Shown here piece by piece: positions 1 to 10,308 of a stretch of DNA of 64,000 bases. A program made the translations under genes and the position numbers. The first letter of the stretch is position 1; the number at the start of each line of letters is the position of its first letter. Source of the stretch: Phycisphaerales bacterium (lineage in GTDB: Bacteria > Planctomycetota > Phycisphaerae > Tepidisphaerales > Tepidisphaeraceae); assembly GCA_020853095.1 (NCBI GenBank), contig JADYZN010000038.1, forward strand, positions 1 through 64,000, read 5' to 3'. Under the pieces are notes generated by a model. That model was not told where the DNA came from, did not search any database, and saw only the letters and a list, made by a program, of their open reading frames with translations.

Positions 1-13
1 GAGCCGCCTTCGG

Positions 14-112
14 TAGGCCCGATTCGGCCCGCCTGCTTCGTTGTCGCTCCTCAAAGGGTCTACGGACCCCGCTCTCGGAGCGACGCCTCGCATCCGGACC
101 GAATCGGGCCTA
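14..112. repeat. nested inverted repeat (large imperfect palindrome)
   Basis: Three nested inverted repeats are visible. The outer arms TAGGCCCGATTCGG (14-27) and CCGAATCGGGCCTA (99-112) are perfect over 14 bp. The middle arms GTCGCTCC (43-50) and GGAGCGAC (77-84) are perfect over 8 bp. The inner hairpin GGGTC-TACG-GACCC lies at 56-69. A further short hairpin GGCCT/AGGCC (108-122) is followed by GCGGGGTTTTT, so transcripts reading rightwards could terminate here. No protein is evident in this stretch. It may be a REP-like dispersed palindrome or a strong bidirectional structure; I cannot tell which from one copy. Confidence 0.6.
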
Positions 113-149
113 TCGCGAGGCCGCGGGGTTTTTAGACAGAGCCTAATGC
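113..149. repeat. short motif pair shared with 28255-28298
   Basis: TCGCGAGGCCGCGGGGTT (113-130) is followed directly by TTTAGACAGAGCCTAATGC (131-149). Both halves recur, with a few mismatches and a different relative orientation, at 28255-28298. Their position next to the large palindrome suggests part of a dispersed repeat family rather than chance, but two copies are not proof. Confidence 0.35.
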
Positions 150-155
150 GTTGAT

Positions 156-1139
156 TCAACCCCGCACCCGCAACAACACCTTCCCCAGCGGCCCTTGTGC
201 CAGCCAGCCAAACGCATCGGGCAATCGTTCAAAATCGAAAACCCGGCCCACCACGGGCTTCGCGTTTACCCTGGCAAGCAGCTCGACGACCATCCGCCAG
301 GCGTCGGTCGTTTCGGCCGGCGTATACGCGCCCACCGCGACGCCCCCCAATCTCAGTCGCCGGAAAAAGAGCGTCGCGGTGTTGAATTGCGGCACCGGGC
401 CGGCAAGCTGCCCGACCAGGCTTACTTTGCCATGATCCCCCAGCGTCTGGATGACCTGCGGCAGCAATTGGCCGCCGATGTTGTCGATGGCCAGGTCCAC
501 CCTGTTTGGCGCGATGGTGGATTTCAAATCCTTGATCCAGTCCGCCTCGGCCGGGTCAAAGGTGTATTGCGCGCCCAGCTTTTGAAGGTCGATGCGTTTG
601 GCCGGGCTGCGCGACAACGCCACCACCGTATGTCCAAGGGCGCGGGCCAGTTGGATCGACGCGATCCCCACCCCGCCCGATGCACCGGTGATGAGGATGA
701 TGCCCGCCGGCAGGTCTGTCCATTGGGTCAGCGCCTGATAGGCCGTCAGGTAAACCAATGCCGCACCGGCGGCTTGCGTGGCGGACCAATCGTCGGGAAC
801 CGCCGCCAGCGATTCGGCCGGCACGGTCACGAATTGCGCAAAGGTTCCCGCGCGGTTCACCCCGATCTCGCTGCGCAAAATGATGCACTCCTGACCAACC
901 TGAAATCCACTCACCTTTTGCCCGATGCCGCGAACAATCCCCAATCCATCGCGCCCCAGGATGTGTGGCAACGGCGGTTTGGCGGGATATTGCTTTTCGG
1001 CCAGATACCGGTCGGCCGGATTGAGCGCGGCGAACCGCACCTCCACCAGAACTTCCCCCTCACCCGCGACCGGCGCCGGCGTTTCCGCCAGCCGCAACGA
1101 TTCGATTCCGGAAAATGAGTCCAATAGCCAGGCTTTCAT
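156..1139 (-). CDS. quinone oxidoreductase-like MDR dehydrogenase
   Basis: A 327-residue medium-chain dehydrogenase/reductase, probably an NADPH-dependent quinone or enone reductase in the cytosol. The GroES-like N-terminal half is followed by a Rossmann fold with the dinucleotide motif ITGASGGVG at residues 150-158. The cysteine ligands of a structural-zinc loop are not evident, which fits the zinc-free quinone oxidoreductase branch. I start at the ATG at 1139 (MKAWLL); an in-frame extension to 1190 adds an unusual leader. It lies 63 bp downstream of hrpB on the same strand and may be read with it. The substrate cannot be told from sequence. Confidence 0.85.
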   Translation of the reverse strand: MKAWLLDSFSGIESLRLAETPAPVAGEGEVLVEVRFAALNPADRYLAEKQYPAKPPLPHILGRDGLGIVRGIGQKVSGFQVGQECIILRSEIGVNRAGTFAQFVTVPAESLAAVPDDWSATQAAGAALVYLTAYQALTQWTDLPAGIILITGASGGVGIASIQLARALGHTVVALSRSPAKRIDLQKLGAQYTFDPAEADWIKDLKSTIAPNRVDLAIDNIGGQLLPQVIQTLGDHGKVSLVGQLAGPVPQFNTATLFFRRLRLGGVAVGAYTPAETTDAWRMVVELLARVNAKPVVGRVFDFERLPDAFGWLAQGPLGKVLLRVRG

Positions 1140-1202
1140 GATGTGGATCGTAGACGGATTGCGATAGATGAGGCAATGCCGGCGCGCCAAGGCTTCGATG
1201 AT

Positions 1203-3761
1203 TCATTGTTGCTGCCGGCGCGATCCTTTGGCCTGCGGTGGGGCGGTCAGGGGGTTTTCGGGCCAGGAGTGTTTGGGATACTGGGCGCGTAAGTCCTTGC
1301 GGACTTGGAAGTAAGCATTCGACCAGAAACTTTTCAGGTCGGTGGTGATCTGGACCGGGCGATAATTGGGGGCCAGCAGATGAAGCAGCACCGGCACCCG
1401 GCCGCCGGCCAGACGGGGGGTGTCGGCCAGGCCAAACAACTCCTGCAATCGAACGGCCAGAATCGGAGGCTGGTTGGGAGCATAGGTCAATCGGATGCGA
1501 TTGCCGGTGGGGACCATCAGTGTTTCGGGGGCGTGCTGATCAAGCAGGCGATCAAGGGGATAGACCAGTTGAGACTGGATCAGCGAAGAAAGTGGAGCCT
1601 CGCGCAATTGCTGGACAGATCGTTTGCCGGCGGTCATGGTCGCCAGCAGGTCGGCAAGGGTGTTCTCATCAAATGTCGGCCAGGGATGTTCGGGCATGTG
1701 CCGGCGGAGAAATTCGATGCGGTCGAGCAACAACCGGGCGGCCGGGTTGTCCTGAAAAATCCGCAGCGCCTGCGGCCGGGCGGCCAGTGAGAGGATTGCG
1801 GCAGCTTCATCCGCCTCGACCGCCGCATCCGCATCCTGCTGGATCAGCAGGTCATGGTAAAACGTTTGCCCAAGCCCGACGACCCTGTCGCGCTGAGGGT
1901 CGTAAACGGCCTGTCGGACGTGCTGGATGGCGTGAGGAAACAGCTCCCGCAGCCAATCGGGGTCGATGGCACTAGCCAGGCGGACCCGTGATTCGCGGGT
2001 GATGGACCGCTGGTCCTGCCGTGCGTCGAGGGCAATGAAAAACTCGGCATCGCGAACGACCGATTCGGCCGCCAGACGAACGCCGATTCCGCCGACCATC
2101 AGCGCGGTGTCCGATCCTTCGCCTCGGCGCCGGCAGACGCGATCCCCATAGGCCAGCAGCAACAATCGAAACGCGGATTGTTCCTGATCGGTTTGCTCGA
2201 CCGGATGCCGTCGGGCGATGAACAGCAGGTTGTCGCGGATTCGCCGGACCTGATTGAGCGCGGGGTAATTCAGTTCCACCGGCGCGGAGTTGGGATCATC
2301 GAGCCATTGCATTCGCAAAAGCAGATCCGAATCACCCCGTGTGTGCGGGATGCGTGGCGAACCCTCGGCCGGCGGCCGAAGGATGTCTTCCTCAGACAAC
2401 AACGCGGCCAGCGTGGCGCCCTGTTTGATCAATCCCGCCTCGATTGCGGCCACAAAAAGCCGCGCAAGTCGCGGGTGCAGCGGGAACGACAACAGTTTGC
2501 GGCCCAGCGGGGTGATCGAGAGGGATTGGTTGTGCCGCCGCAACGCGCCCAACATCAGGAGCAATCTTTCGGCCGCCGCCAGCGTGTTGGCCGGTGGCGC
2601 ATCATACCAGCCGAAATTCGCGATCTTTGTTGATCCCCAGGCATGGAGGGACAAAACCGTGGAAGCCAGGTCCACGCGATGGATTTCGGGCGTCTCAAAA
2701 TCGTCGCGGGTCTGGTTGTCCTTGGCCGACCAGAGGCGAATGCATTGGCCGGGGGCGGTTCGGCCGGCCCGGCCGGCGCGCTGGGTGGCCGAAGCGTTGG
2801 AGATGCGGTGGATGAACAACCGATCAACCCCCCGGTCCGGATCATAACTGGCGATGCGCGACAGTCCGGTGTCGATGACGGTGCGTACGCCGTCGATCGT
2901 CAACGAGGTTTGGGCGATGTTGGTGGCGAGAATCACCTTTCGGCGTTCGGTCGGTCGCAGCGCAAGCTGCTGATCCTCGGCCGTCAACGAACCATGCAAC
3001 GGCAGCAACAGCAGGTTGTGTTGAACGGCCAGGGGTTGAAGTTGATGTATTGTGCGGTTGATTTCATGGACGCCGGGCAGAAAAACCAGGATGTCGCCGG
3101 CATCCTGAGCGTTGGTTTGCAGAACCTGTCCCAGCGCGTGGGCGATCCGGCCCGGCAATTCGCCAAGGTCCATGGGGCGGGCGTATGGATCGAACCGGAC
3201 ATCGATGGGGTGCGTTCGCCCCTGGGATTGAAGGATGGGGCAATCGCCCAGGAACCTTGCCACGGGCCGTGCTTCCAGCGTGGCGGACATGACCAGCACA
3301 ATCAGGTCGGGCCGAACCGATTGCTGAATCTCGCGCAGCATGGCCAGGGCCAGATCGCTGTGCAGGTTGCGCTCGTGAAATTCATCCAGCAGAACCGCTC
3401 CGATCCCCTGCAGGAACGGATCATCGACCAGTTGGCGGGTGAGAATCCCTTCGGTGAGGATGCGCAGACGGGTCGATGGTGAAAATCGGCGATCGAATCG
3501 GACGTGATAGCCGACCTCTTTGCCCAGCGTCCAATCCCGTTCTTCGGCGATCCGCCCGGCCGCCGCGCGGGCCGCCACGCGGCGGGGTTGCAGCATGATG
3601 AGCGTCGGATGTTCGGCGGCAAGCAGCCCGGCCGCCAAAATCGCCGGCGGAATTCGTGTCGTCTTCCCCGCCCCCGGCGGCGCGACCAGCACCAATGAAC
3701 GATTGGTTCGCAGGGAATCGACAACTTCCGGAAGCAGTGAATCGATCGGCAGGGGAACCAT
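1203..3761 (-). CDS. hrpB: ATP-dependent helicase HrpB
   Basis: A DEAH-family helicase of 852 residues, close to the usual HrpB length of about 810-850. Walker A (PPGAGKTT) lies at about residues 28-35, the DEFH form of motif II near 125, the SAT motif near 160 and motif [10 protein letters not shown] near 335. The HA2-type middle and the HrpB-specific C-terminal domain follow. HrpB proteins are putative RNA helicases whose cellular role is poorly defined. The ATG at 3761 places Walker A at the distance usual for the family. It is divergent from ychF, with about 110 bp between them. Confidence 0.93.
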   Translation of the reverse strand: MVPLPIDSLLPEVVDSLRTNRSLVLVAPPGAGKTTRIPPAILAAGLLAAEHPTLIMLQPRRVAARAAAGRIAEERDWTLGKEVGYHVRFDRRFSPSTRLRILTEGILTRQLVDDPFLQGIGAVLLDEFHERNLHSDLALAMLREIQQSVRPDLIVLVMSATLEARPVARFLGDCPILQSQGRTHPIDVRFDPYARPMDLGELPGRIAHALGQVLQTNAQDAGDILVFLPGVHEINRTIHQLQPLAVQHNLLLLPLHGSLTAEDQQLALRPTERRKVILATNIAQTSLTIDGVRTVIDTGLSRIASYDPDRGVDRLFIHRISNASATQRAGRAGRTAPGQCIRLWSAKDNQTRDDFETPEIHRVDLASTVLSLHAWGSTKIANFGWYDAPPANTLAAAERLLLMLGALRRHNQSLSITPLGRKLLSFPLHPRLARLFVAAIEAGLIKQGATLAALLSEEDILRPPAEGSPRIPHTRGDSDLLLRMQWLDDPNSAPVELNYPALNQVRRIRDNLLFIARRHPVEQTDQEQSAFRLLLLAYGDRVCRRRGEGSDTALMVGGIGVRLAAESVVRDAEFFIALDARQDQRSITRESRVRLASAIDPDWLRELFPHAIQHVRQAVYDPQRDRVVGLGQTFYHDLLIQQDADAAVEADEAAAILSLAARPQALRIFQDNPAARLLLDRIEFLRRHMPEHPWPTFDENTLADLLATMTAGKRSVQQLREAPLSSLIQSQLVYPLDRLLDQHAPETLMVPTGNRIRLTYAPNQPPILAVRLQELFGLADTPRLAGGRVPVLLHLLAPNYRPVQITTDLKSFWSNAYFQVRKDLRAQYPKHSWPENPLTAPPQAKGSRRQQQ

Positions 3762-3871
3762 GGCGATGTATTATGGATATCCTTGTTTTCCGGTATAGTC
3801 TTCGGCTTGTTGATCGGCGAGCCAAACGCCGGCCGGTCTTGATTGTTGAAGTTTACCGTTATAGGAAGATC

Positions 3872-4966
3872 ATGGCATTGGAAGTGGGCATCGTCGGCCT
3901 GCCGAACGTGGGCAAAAGCACGATTTTTAACGCATTGACGGCAGCGGGGGCCTTGGCGGCCAATTATCCATTCGCGACCATCGAGCCAAACGTCGGCGTC
4001 GTGGCCGTGCCGGATGAACGGCTCAGGACGATCAACCAGTTTATGCCCACCGAGAAGATCATCCCGGCCGCGCTGCGGGTGGTGGACATCGCGGGGATCG
4101 TCCGCGGGGCCAGCGCCGGCGAAGGGTTGGGAAACAAGTTTCTCTCCCACATCCGCGAGGTGGATGCGATCCTGCACGTGGTGCGCTGTTTTGGCGGCGG
4201 GGAGGTTCTTCACGTGGAAGGCTCGGTCGATCCGATCCGCGACATCGAGACGATCGACACCGAGCTGGCGTTGGCCGACCTGGAGACGGTCGGATCGTCG
4301 CTGGACAAGGCCGAGAGGCTGGCCCGTTCCGGTGACAAGGAGGCGGCCGCGCGGGCGTCGGTGTTGCAACGGTGCAAGGTGCAGCTCGATCAGGCCAAAC
4401 CGGTTCGTTCGCTGGAACTGAACGCCGAGGAACGCAAAATTCTCAAATCATTGGGCCTGATCACCGCCAAAAAAGTGTTGTACGTCGCCAACGTCGATGA
4501 ATCGGACATTCATGGAAACGGCCCGCTGGTGCAAAAAGTCAAAGATCGCGCGCGGGCCGAGGAGGGCGCGGTGGTTCCCGTCTGCGGCAAACTGGAATCG
4601 GAACTGGCGGAACTGGATGAACAGGACCGCACCGAGATGCTTCAGAGCATGGATTTGCACGAGCCGGCGCTGGCGACGCTGACGCGCGAGGCGTATCGGC
4701 TGCTGGGCCTGCACAGCTATTTCACCGCCGGCCCCAAGGAAATTCGCGCATGGACCATCCCCATCGGCGCCACCGCCCCGCAGGCGGCCGGCGTCATTCA
4801 CACCGATTTTGAGCGTGGTTTCATCCGGGCCAACATCTATACGCTGGATGACCTGCGGCAATACAAAACCGAAAACGCCATCAAGGCGGCCGGAAAATTG
4901 CGTGCCGAAGGTCGCGATTACGTGATGCGCGATGGAGACATCACGCACTTCCTGTTCAACGTCTGA
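3872..4966 (+). CDS. ychF: redox-regulated ATPase YchF (Obg-family)
   Basis: A 364-residue P-loop protein matching the family's usual 363-365. G1 is GLPNVGKST at residues 9-17. The G4 position reads NVDE instead of NKxD, the known reason why YchF binds ATP rather than GTP. The C-terminus is a TGS-type domain. YchF associates with ribosomes and stress control. The start is the ATG at 3872, preceded by AGGA at 3863; the reading frame stays open upstream to 3656 but that part overlaps hrpB antisense. nnrD follows after 13 bp. Confidence 0.96.
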   Translation: MALEVGIVGLPNVGKSTIFNALTAAGALAANYPFATIEPNVGVVAVPDERLRTINQFMPTEKIIPAALRVVDIAGIVRGASAGEGLGNKFLSHIREVDAILHVVRCFGGGEVLHVEGSVDPIRDIETIDTELALADLETVGSSLDKAERLARSGDKEAAARASVLQRCKVQLDQAKPVRSLELNAEERKILKSLGLITAKKVLYVANVDESDIHGNGPLVQKVKDRARAEEGAVVPVCGKLESELAELDEQDRTEMLQSMDLHEPALATLTREAYRLLGLHSYFTAGPKEIRAWTIPIGATAPQAAGVIHTDFERGFIRANIYTLDDLRQYKTENAIKAAGKLRAEGRDYVMRDGDITHFLFNV

Positions 4967-4979
4967 TCCGGAGCAGACG

Positions 4980-5828
4980 ATGGCCGAATTCCAATTGATC
5001 AAACGTCTCCCCAAGCTGCCCCCGCGGCCGAAGGATGGGCACAAGGGTTTGTTCGGCCGGGTGCTGGTGGTGGGGGGACATGAGCAGATGATCGGCGCGC
5101 CGGTATTGGCCGGCCTGTCGGCGCTTCGGATGGGGGCGGGGCTTGTGCAGATCGCCATGCCACAATCGGTTTTGCCACAGGCCCTTGGCATCGTGCCGGA
5201 ATTGATCGGACTGGGATTGAAAGGTTCATCGACCGGCCAGTTGACCAAATCAGCGACGATGGCCGATGCGCTGGTGATCGGGCCTGGGTTGGGGCAAAGC
5301 CCCGCCGCCCGTTCGCATCTGTTCGGGCTGTTGAAACTGGACAAACCGGCCGTGTTGGACGCCGATGCGCTCAATCTCATCGCAAAAGAAAAACAATGGC
5401 CCGCCGGCATCAAGCTCCGCGCGGTGTTGACCCCCCATCCCGGCGAGATGGCCCGTTTGGCCAGGTTTATTGGTGAACAAACTGTTCCCTCCGATGAGTC
5501 CGGCCGTCTGAAAATCGCGGCCGAATTGGCCCGCCGAACCCAACAAGTCGTCGTCCTCAAAGGCCACGCCACCATCATCACCGATGGCCAGTCGGCATAC
5601 GTCAATCGCACCGGCGATTCCACCTTGTCCAAGGCGGGAACCGGAGATGTTCTCAGCGGAATGATCGGTTGTCTGCTGGGTCAGAAGATGAAACCCCTTG
5701 AAGCCGCCATTCTGGCCGTTCATCTGCACGGCCGGGCGGGTGAAATCGCCGGGCGGGCATTCAGCCGTCGCAGCGCCCTGGCCCGCGAGGTGATCGACTG
5801 CATTTCGGCCGCCATCGGCGGGAAATAG
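4980..5828 (+). CDS. nnrD: ADP/ATP-dependent (S)-NAD(P)H-hydrate dehydratase
   Basis: The YjeF C-terminal (ribokinase-like) repair enzyme that dehydrates damaged NAD(P)HX. The 282-residue protein shows LTPHPGEMARL at 150-160, VVLKGH at 191-196 and the hallmark KAGTGDVLSG at 218-227. The YjeF_N epimerase half found in many fused homologues is absent, so NnrE must be encoded elsewhere or be missing. GGAG precedes the ATG at 4980. It sits 13 bp behind ychF and is probably co-transcribed. It is convergent with apgM. Confidence 0.94.
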   Translation: MAEFQLIKRLPKLPPRPKDGHKGLFGRVLVVGGHEQMIGAPVLAGLSALRMGAGLVQIAMPQSVLPQALGIVPELIGLGLKGSSTGQLTKSATMADALVIGPGLGQSPAARSHLFGLLKLDKPAVLDADALNLIAKEKQWPAGIKLRAVLTPHPGEMARLARFIGEQTVPSDESGRLKIAAELARRTQQVVVLKGHATIITDGQSAYVNRTGDSTLSKAGTGDVLSGMIGCLLGQKMKPLEAAILAVHLHGRAGEIAGRAFSRRSALAREVIDCISAAIGGK

Positions 5829-5880
5829 ATCGACACGGCGTCAATCAACCCCAACTCACAAACCCCTTCTCGCTTGCGGC

Positions 5881-7080
5881 TTACAGGTTTCCGCCGCGAA
5901 GAAAATATTCCATCAGCTCGTGTCCCCGCTCGATCTTCAAGTCGGATGAGGCCGAGTTTTTCTCGTTATAAGGCAGTTGCACCACCGACCGCACCCGCGT
6001 GCCGGCCATGGCGAAACAGGTGGGATCGTCGCCGTGCCGGCGCGTGTCGATGTTGGTGGGGTGGTCCGGCAACACCAGGATCCGCCATTCATCAAACGTC
6101 TTGAGTTTCTCCAGCACCGGCCCGACGATGTAACGGTCGATGTGTTCGATGGATTCGACCTTGGTCTTCCAGTCGGCCTGATGGGAAGCCTCATCGGGCG
6201 CTTCGATGTGCGACAACACCAGGTCAAATTCATCCAGCGCCGCGGCCGTGGCCTGTCCCTGGCCGGCGTAATTGGTGTCGTGGAAACTGGTCATCCCCTC
6301 GACTTCGCGCACCTTCCATCCCAGCAACACTGCCAGCCCGCGCAGCAGGTCCACGCCGGTCATCATGCAGCCGTTCTTGATCCCGAATCGGTCGGCGAAC
6401 GTCGGCAGGTTCGGGGCGTGACCCTGCCCCCACAACCACACCTGCGTGGCCGGGTTCAGGTTCATCTGCCGGCGGACCTGGTTGATCTCGTGATCGGCGA
6501 ACAGTTCGGCCGAACGATCCATGATGCGCCGAAGAATCTCCGACCCTTTGCCGCGCGGCAGATGTTTGGCGCTGGGCTGATCGGGGATTTCGTGCGGCGG
6601 CTTGGTCGATACGTCAAACGGCTCATCGCCGCGATACACCAGCAGATTGCGATAGGAGACGCCGTTGTGAAATTCAAATCCGGGCAATTCCAGCGAACGG
6701 GCCAGCTCTCCCAGCAGTTTTTGCGCCTCGGCGTCGGTGATGCCGCCGGCCGAGTGATCCTTCATGATCCCGTCGGCCACCGTCACCAGATTGCACCGAA
6801 AAACCCAGTCGCTGGCCGACAACGGAATCCGTTGCGCGGCGGCCTCCAGCGGGGCGCGGCCGGTGTGATACACGGCCGGGTCATACCCCAGCAGGCACAT
6901 GATCGCCACATCCGACCCGGATTCAAAACCGCGCGGGATGGTGCGGGCCGTCCCCTGCCGGCCGTGGGTGGTGATCCAGTCCATGTTGGGCGTGCGGGCG
7001 GCTTCGATCGGGGTTTTTCCCCCCAACTGCGCCAAAGGCCGATCGGCCGCCCCATCCGGAATGATGATCGCGTATTTCAT
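5881..7080 (-). CDS. apgM: 2,3-bisphosphoglycerate-independent phosphoglycerate mutase, archaeal ApgM type
   Basis: Interconverts 3- and 2-phosphoglycerate in glycolysis without a bisphosphoglycerate cofactor. The alkaline-phosphatase-like 399-residue protein begins with the metal-binding IIPDGAADRP (residues 5-14) and keeps the later metal ligands in APDEASH (near 280) and LPDHPT (near 345). Length and N-terminus fit the archaeal-type family rather than bacterial GpmI (about 510 aa). It is the last gene of a minus-strand run and begins 56 bp after the tRNA. The pgk and rpe genes of the same pathway region lie about 54 kb away in the window. Confidence 0.92.
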   Translation of the reverse strand: MKYAIIIPDGAADRPLAQLGGKTPIEAARTPNMDWITTHGRQGTARTIPRGFESGSDVAIMCLLGYDPAVYHTGRAPLEAAAQRIPLSASDWVFRCNLVTVADGIMKDHSAGGITDAEAQKLLGELARSLELPGFEFHNGVSYRNLLVYRGDEPFDVSTKPPHEIPDQPSAKHLPRGKGSEILRRIMDRSAELFADHEINQVRRQMNLNPATQVWLWGQGHAPNLPTFADRFGIKNGCMMTGVDLLRGLAVLLGWKVREVEGMTSFHDTNYAGQGQATAAALDEFDLVLSHIEAPDEASHQADWKTKVESIEHIDRYIVGPVLEKLKTFDEWRILVLPDHPTNIDTRRHGDDPTCFAMAGTRVRSVVQLPYNEKNSASSDLKIERGHELMEYFLRGGNL

Positions 7081-7135
7081 TGGGTCTCCTCGCCCTGACC
7101 TGCCGCGACATCGACAGCGGTGGCGGCCTGAACCA

Positions 7136-7208
7136 TGGGAGCACCTGGATTCGAACCAGGGACCAAGGGTTTATGAGACCCCTGCTCTAACCGCTGAGCT
7201 ATGCTCCC
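7136..7208 (-). tRNA. tRNA with CAT anticodon (Met elongator or Ile2)
   Basis: Reading the minus strand from 7208, a complete cloverleaf folds: acceptor GGGAGCA/TGCTCCC, D-stem GCTC/GAGC, anticodon stem GGGGT/ACCCT around loop CTCATAA, and T-arm CCTGG-TTCGAAT-CCAGG. The discriminator base is A at 7136, and CCA is not encoded. CAT can be elongator Met or, with lysidine at C34, Ile(AUA). The variable loop resembles tRNA-Ile2 and the acceptor does not decide, so I leave the identity open. Its first ten bases lie inside the 3' end of icd. Confidence 0.95.
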
Positions 7209-8470
7209 GACAGATGCCGGATCATCTCATCGGCGAATTCGCTGCATTTGATCTCCTTCGCCCCCTGCATCAGCCGGGCGAAATCATACGTCACCGTCCG
7301 GGCGGCGATGGCTTTTTCAAGTCCTTTAACGATCAGGTCGGCGGCGCTTTGCCATCCCATGTACTCCAGCATCATCACCGCGCTCAACAGCACCGAGCCG
7401 GGGTTCACCTTGTCCTGGTTGGCGTATTTTGGCGCGGTGCCGTGGGTCGCTTCAAAGACGGCGTGGCCGGTGAGATAATTGATGTTGCCCCCCGGCGCGA
7501 TCCCGATCCCGCCCACCTGCGCCGCCAGCGCATCGCTGAGATAATCCCCGTTGAGGTTCAACGTCGCGATCACGTCAAAATCCTCCGGCCGGGTCAAAAT
7601 CTGCTGAAGCGTGATGTCGGCGATGGCATCCTTGATGACAATGCCCGCGCCGGGCTTGCCTTCGGGGATTTTGCACCACGGTCCGCCGTCGATCTCCACG
7701 GCGCCAAAGACGTTTTTGGCGATCTGATAACCCCAGTCGCGGAAAGCGCCTTCGGTGAATTTCATGATGTTCCCCTTGTGGACCAGCGTCACGCTCTTTC
7801 GCTTGTGCGCGATGGCGTATTCGATGGCCGATTTCACCAGTCGGGCGGTTCCTTCGCGTGAGACGGGCTTGATCCCGATGCCGACGCTGTCAGGGAAGCG
7901 GATTTTCGCGTAGGCCTTGGGATCGAATTGCTTGAGAAACTCCAGCAGTTTCGCGGTCTCCGGCGTGCCGGCGGCGTATTCGATCCCCGCGTAGATGTCC
8001 TCGGTGTTCTCCCGGAAAATCACCATGTCCACTTTTTCGGGATGTTTGACCGGCGAAGGCACGCCATTGAAATAGCGCACCGGCCGCAGGCAGACGTACA
8101 GGTCCAGCATCTGCCGAAGCGCCACGTTGAGGGATCGAATCCCACCGCCCACCGGCGTCGTCAGCGGACCCTTGATTCCCACCAGGAAACGCCGAAACGC
8201 CTCCACCGTGTCATCCGGCAGCCAGGTGTCGAACTTGTCCTTGGCGGTCTGCCCGGCATAAACCTCCATCCAGGCGATCTTCCTTTTGCCGCCAAACGCC
8301 TTTTGCACGGCCGCATCAACCACGCGCACGCTCGCCCGCCAGATGTCCGGCCCGGTCCCATCCCCTTCAATAAATGGGATGATCGGCTGATCCGGAACGG
8401 TCAACTTGCCGCCGGAAAGGGTAATCGGCTTCCCATGGGCGGGTACGGTGGCGGTGGTGAAATTCGACAT
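7199..8470 (-). CDS. icd: NADP-dependent isocitrate dehydrogenase
   Basis: Oxidatively decarboxylates isocitrate to 2-oxoglutarate in the TCA cycle. The 423-residue dimeric-type enzyme has [11 protein letters not shown] near residue 35, the [13 protein letters not shown] segment near 155 and the nucleotide-binding HGTAPKYA near 350. AGGA lies upstream of the ATG at 8470. Its stop codon TAG (7199-7201) is made from bases 8-10 of the downstream tRNA, so the two genes overlap by 10 nt on the same strand. It follows the DnaJ-type gene by about 70 bp. Confidence 0.96.
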   Translation of the reverse strand: MSNFTTATVPAHGKPITLSGGKLTVPDQPIIPFIEGDGTGPDIWRASVRVVDAAVQKAFGGKRKIAWMEVYAGQTAKDKFDTWLPDDTVEAFRRFLVGIKGPLTTPVGGGIRSLNVALRQMLDLYVCLRPVRYFNGVPSPVKHPEKVDMVIFRENTEDIYAGIEYAAGTPETAKLLEFLKQFDPKAYAKIRFPDSVGIGIKPVSREGTARLVKSAIEYAIAHKRKSVTLVHKGNIMKFTEGAFRDWGYQIAKNVFGAVEIDGGPWCKIPEGKPGAGIVIKDAIADITLQQILTRPEDFDVIATLNLNGDYLSDALAAQVGGIGIAPGGNINYLTGHAVFEATHGTAPKYANQDKVNPGSVLLSAVMMLEYMGWQSAADLIVKGLEKAIAARTVTYDFARLMQGAKEIKCSEFADEMIRHLSGA

Positions 8471-8540
8471 ATTAAATAGTCCTCATTGAAATTCGCATGG
8501 TGTTTTAGGCGCAAGGGGCAAAGGGGTCAAGCACCCTCAT

Positions 8541-9545
8541 TTACCATTGCATATCCGCACGGGCCGAAATCGGGTGTTTGGTCGCCAGTTGTTCGATGGT
8601 TTGCTTGTCGGCCTCGTCCAGATGTTTGGGGACGATGATCTTCACGATGACGAACTGGTCCCCTTTCTCCTCGCCCCGTTCGATGCCCCGGCCCTTGATG
8701 CGCAGCTTGGCCCCGGAGCTGGTGCCGGCCGGGATGGTGAGGGTGATCGGACCGTCGAGCGTGGGAACCTCGACCTTGGTCCCCAGCAACGACTCATACA
8801 GGCTGATCGGAAGGTCCAACAGGACGTTTAGCTCCTCGCGACGAAAATAAGGGTGGGGCGTCACCTGGGTGATGATAAACAAATCCCCCGGCTGGCCGCC
8901 GGCCTGTTGGCCGCGACCTTTGATGCGGATTCGGCTCCCTTCCTTCACGCCGGGGGGGATTTTGATCTCGATGGTCTCCAGTTGCCCTTCGCGGTTGATT
9001 TGCAGGGGAAGCTTGGTGCCGCGGGCGGCCTGATAAAAGGTCAACGTCACGGGATGTTCGATGTCCGCGCCGCGTGAAGGTTGAGGGCGGGACCGCCCGC
9101 GCGAGGTGGATCGCCCCGCGGCGGCGGCGGCGCCTCGTCCGCCCCCCCTTGCGCCAAACAATTGCTCAAAAATGTCCCCAAAACCCCCCTGGCCGATGTC
9201 AAAATCCTCGACGCTGACACCGGGGCCTGCCTGCCAGGAGTGAGACCCTCCATGCCCGCCCCGGCCGGCCTGGGCACGGCGGAAGGCTTCGTATGGATCG
9301 CCGCCGGGATGCGGGCCGGCGCCGACGCCCGCATGGCCAAACTGGTCATAGTTTCGCCGTTTGGCCTCATCGGACAGAATGTCGTACGCCTCCTGAACTT
9401 CCTTGAATTTTTCAGTCGCGGCCGCGTTGTTCTTGTTCACATCCGGGTGATACTGGCGGACCAGTTTGCGGTGGGCGCGTTTGATCTCATCGGGGGTTGC
9501 GGTTTTGGAAATGCCGAGAATGTCGTAAAAATCGCGTTTGGCCAT
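8541..9545 (-). CDS. DnaJ/CbpA-type Hsp40 co-chaperone
   Basis: A J-domain protein of 334 residues that stimulates the ATPase of DnaK. The J domain is at residues 4-70 with the essential HPD at 33-35. A Gly-rich region (about 75-155) and the two C-terminal peptide-binding beta-barrels follow. The four CxxCxGxG zinc-finger repeats of true DnaJ are absent, so this is the CbpA-like (class II) type. It lies between the phosphatase gene and icd on the minus strand, with no dnaK nearby. Confidence 0.93.
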   Translation of the reverse strand: MAKRDFYDILGISKTATPDEIKRAHRKLVRQYHPDVNKNNAAATEKFKEVQEAYDILSDEAKRRNYDQFGHAGVGAGPHPGGDPYEAFRRAQAGRGGHGGSHSWQAGPGVSVEDFDIGQGGFGDIFEQLFGARGGGRGAAAAAGRSTSRGRSRPQPSRGADIEHPVTLTFYQAARGTKLPLQINREGQLETIEIKIPPGVKEGSRIRIKGRGQQAGGQPGDLFIITQVTPHPYFRREELNVLLDLPISLYESLLGTKVEVPTLDGPITLTIPAGTSSGAKLRIKGRGIERGEEKGDQFVIVKIIVPKHLDEADKQTIEQLATKHPISARADMQW

Positions 9546-9654
9546 GGTTCAATTCAATCCACAATGGCCGGTTGTCATCGTTAGGACGGCCGTTGAATGT
9601 CATGATTCTAGCATCGCGAACGATGGACGAAAACCCGCGGCAGGCCACCGCCGC

Positions 9655-10308
9655 TTAACCGCTGTCACGATTGGTCACGGTGGCCAGGTGGGAACCATCG
9701 TTCAGGCAATCCACCCGCCAGGCCCATTGTCCGCCGGAAAGCTCGCCGATGAGATGGGTCAGGCCGCAATTGGGGGAGTTGGCCAGGTCCAGAGCGGGAT
9801 GACCCGCCTTCAAGGGCAGCAGGCCTTCGTTGAACATGTTCAACAAATTCCACATCGTCCCTCCGTGGGTCACCACGGCGACACAATCGACGCCCGCGCA
9901 TTGGGTGGGCAACCGCAAAAAGGCTTCGAGCACGCGCTGGTGATGGGCATGGGGGGTTTCGGCTCCTTTGGGTTGCATGCCGTCGCGCGCCTTCACGGCT
10001 GACCAGATATCGGCCGCGTGCCCTTCCAGCTCTCCCATGCCGCGCTCGCGCCAACCCGCATCCGGCTCGATGGCCAAACTCGTTGCCCGATGAATTTGCC
10101 CGGCCGTCTGCATCGCCCGAACCAGGTCGGAACTGATCAGCTTTTGCACTTTCGGCTTGAACTGCGCGATGCGGGCCGCCAGCCGGCGCGACTGTTCCAG
10201 CCCCTCGGCATTGAGCGGCACGGGGGATTGTCCCTGCACGATGCCGTTTAGGTTGGCATCCGTCACCCCATGTCGCAACAACAGAACGTGCAAAACCCGG
10301 TCGGTCAT
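9655..10308 (-). CDS. histidine phosphatase (phosphoglycerate mutase-like) protein
   Basis: A 217-residue member of the histidine phosphatase superfamily. LLRHGVTDAN at residues 10-19 carries the catalytic RHG, and the second catalytic His lies in VTHGG near 155. Related proteins include alpha-ribazole phosphatase CobC and PhoE-type phosphatases; the substrate cannot be assigned here. The ATG at 10308 overlaps the aroA stop codon as ATGA, which indicates translational coupling to aroA. Confidence 0.88.
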   Translation of the reverse strand: MTDRVLHVLLLRHGVTDANLNGIVQGQSPVPLNAEGLEQSRRLAARIAQFKPKVQKLISSDLVRAMQTAGQIHRATSLAIEPDAGWRERGMGELEGHAADIWSAVKARDGMQPKGAETPHAHHQRVLEAFLRLPTQCAGVDCVAVVTHGGTMWNLLNMFNEGLLPLKAGHPALDLANSPNCGLTHLIGELSGGQWAWRVDCLNDGSHLATVTNRDSG

